From contig JAODNQ010000228.1 in NCBI GenBank assembly GCA_025464695.1, forward strand, positions 1 through 17,534: 17,534 nt of DNA, given 5' to 3'. How positions within the stretch are numbered: position 1 is the first letter of the stretch; each line of letters opens with the position of its first letter. The translations under genes were made by a program, and so were the position numbers. The DNA is from Frankiales bacterium. Lineage in GTDB: Bacteria; Actinomycetota; Actinomycetes; Mycobacteriales; SCTD01. This document shows, piece after piece, positions 16,476-17,534 of this stretch. Below the pieces are notes generated by a model. It was given only the letters and a program-made list of their open reading frames with translations. It searched no databases and had not been told where the DNA came from.

Positions 16476-17534
16476 GTGACCACCCTGTCGCTCGGCCGCT
16501 CGGCGCCCGTCGCCAGGCCGGCTGCCGCGTCCGGCCGCAGCCTCCTCGGCTACCTGCTGGTGCCGCGGCCGAAGGACCTCGTCAAGGCACTGGTCGTGCC
16601 CCTGGCCTTCGCCGTGGGGGCCGTCGCCCGGGGCGGTGTCGGGCGCGACGCCGTCCTGCGGGCCGTCCTCGTCTGGGTCGTGCTCGAGCTGCTCGTCTAC
16701 CAGGCCCGCTACCAGTGGAACGACGTCCGTGGGTTCGCGGCCGACCAGGCCCACCCGGAGGCGGCGTCGCGCGGACGGCTGCCCGGCCCGGTCGAGAAGG
16801 GGCCGCAGCACATCGCCGCGAGCGTCGCGGTCCTCGGGCTGCGCCTCGTCCTCGCCGGCCTGGTCGCTCTCGCCCTGCCCCGGGTCGAGGGCGTCGTGCT
16901 GGCCATGACGGTCGGTGTCTTCGGCGTCGCCGCGGTGTACGAGCGCCTGCGGAGCGCCGCCACCGGGCGGACGTCGCAGGTCCCCGTGCCGCTGCGTCCC
17001 GCGCTGCTCGGCCTGTGGGTCGCCGTCGGCGCCGGCTACGCCGTGCGCGGGCTGACCGGGCTGGCCCTCGCCGTCCCGCTGGGCGGCCGGCCCGGGCTGG
17101 TCGCCGCCGCCGCCGTCGCCATGTGGGCCCTCGGGGTCGTCTTCGTGACCTGCCGGTGGGCGCTCGAGGCGATGTGCTTCGGCACGCTGCACGACGGGCG
17201 CGTCGTGTGGCGGGCCCGCCCCGACCAGGCCCGCGAGCACACGCTCGGCCTCGTCCGCTGGCTCCCCACCACGGCCTCCCCCGACGTCGAGCAGACCTGC
17301 TCCTGGCGGGCCCTTCAGGGCAGGACCCCGCTGCACGCGCCCTGGCACCTTGCCCTGGTCGTCGCCGCGGGGGCGGCCGCCCTGACCGGCGCGCTGCTGG
17401 TCGACCAGCCGGGCGCTGCGGCCGCCCTCGGGCTGTCCCTCGCGGGTGCCGCACTGGCGTTCGCCGTCGCCGCCCTGCCCGGGCGCCGGCTGGCGGTCGC
17501 CGTCGTCGGCGCGGTGCTGCTCGTGGGGCTGCTC
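16476..17534 (+). CDS. UbiA-like prenyltransferase-fold membrane protein (partial)
   Basis: The frame is open for 353 codons from the GTG at 16476 to the window edge. The protein is a multi-helix membrane protein. After a first helix pair it carries YQWNDVRGFAADQAHP (N82, D83, D90) followed by RGRLPGP. This resembles the UbiA-superfamily aspartate-rich motif NDxxDxxxD plus RPLP, but the middle Asp is replaced by RGF. The second aspartate motif is not obvious; VYERLRSAATGRTS lies where it might be. About eight hydrophobic segments follow. UbiA enzymes move prenyl groups onto aromatic or sugar acceptors. Given the altered motif, the activity is uncertain. The start is the first GTG after the nucleoside hydrolase; a Shine-Dalgarno-like GAGGG lies rather far upstream. 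It is probably the last seen gene of the salvage operon. Alternative: a divergent membrane protein of unknown function. Confidence 0.6.
   Translation, partial: MTTLSLGRSAPVARPAAASGRSLLGYLLVPRPKDLVKALVVPLAFAVGAVARGGVGRDAVLRAVLVWVVLELLVYQARYQWNDVRGFAADQAHPEAASRGRLPGPVEKGPQHIAASVAVLGLRLVLAGLVALALPRVEGVVLAMTVGVFGVAAVYERLRSAATGRTSQVPVPLRPALLGLWVAVGAGYAVRGLTGLALAVPLGGRPGLVAAAAVAMWALGVVFVTCRWALEAMCFGTLHDGRVVWRARPDQAREHTLGLVRWLPTTASPDVEQTCSWRALQGRTPLHAPWHLALVVAAGAAALTGALLVDQPGAAAALGLSLAGAALAFAVAALPGRRLAVAVVGAVLLVGLL

Overview
The window is very GC-rich, with strong third-position G/C bias, GTG starts, tightly overlapping genes and no T-rich terminator tails. This is typical of a chromosome from a high-GC actinobacterium. 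The type II topoisomerase genes and the small Tol-like protein are closest, from memory, to Streptomyces and relatives, but I cannot assign a genus from the sequence alone. There are no tRNA or rRNA genes, CRISPR arrays, insertion sequences or phage genes, and it reads as ordinary chromosome. I found no defence system or other clearly new multi-gene system. The unusual features are local and are listed as findings.

Layout. Positions 1-971 (minus) hold the 5' part of an adenosine deaminase. Divergent to it is the topoisomerase pair parE-parC (1107-5722, plus, one-base overlap). parC ends inside a 27-bp tandem repeat, which is followed by a GC hairpin. Next come an SDR oxidoreductase and a small membrane protein (5882-7131, plus, 4-nt overlap). 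The membrane protein meets a minus-strand operon head-on, and the two stop codons share one CTAG. That operon (9804 to 7128) encodes an exported AlgX/AlgJ-like SGNH protein, a membrane-anchored M15-like peptidase and an unknown protein with short helical repeats, each joined by a 4-nt overlap. Upstream of it lies a separate small Tol-like gene (10260-9941, minus) that is broken by a one-base frameshift.

On the plus strand, a dienelactone hydrolase and a GAF/PP2C-type phosphatase (10331-12312) overlap by one base. A 285-nt spacer with three inverted repeats follows, then a seven-helix membrane protein (12598-13440) that resembles the AveC family and ends at a strong hairpin. The last cluster is an orphan CheB-type methylesterase with a zinc-ribbon-like tail, a ribokinase, a nucleoside hydrolase and the start of a UbiA-like membrane protein that runs off the right edge (13531-17534).

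How the genes work together. The nucleoside hydrolase would release ribose from nucleosides and the ribokinase would phosphorylate it, so these two form a coherent salvage pair. The adenosine deaminase at the other end belongs to the same metabolism but is not in the same transcript. ParE and ParC form one topoisomerase. The minus-strand operon looks envelope-directed: an exported SGNH enzyme plus a peptidoglycan-type peptidase fold. The other pairings (hydrolase with phosphatase, methylesterase with ribokinase) are known here only from position and overlap.
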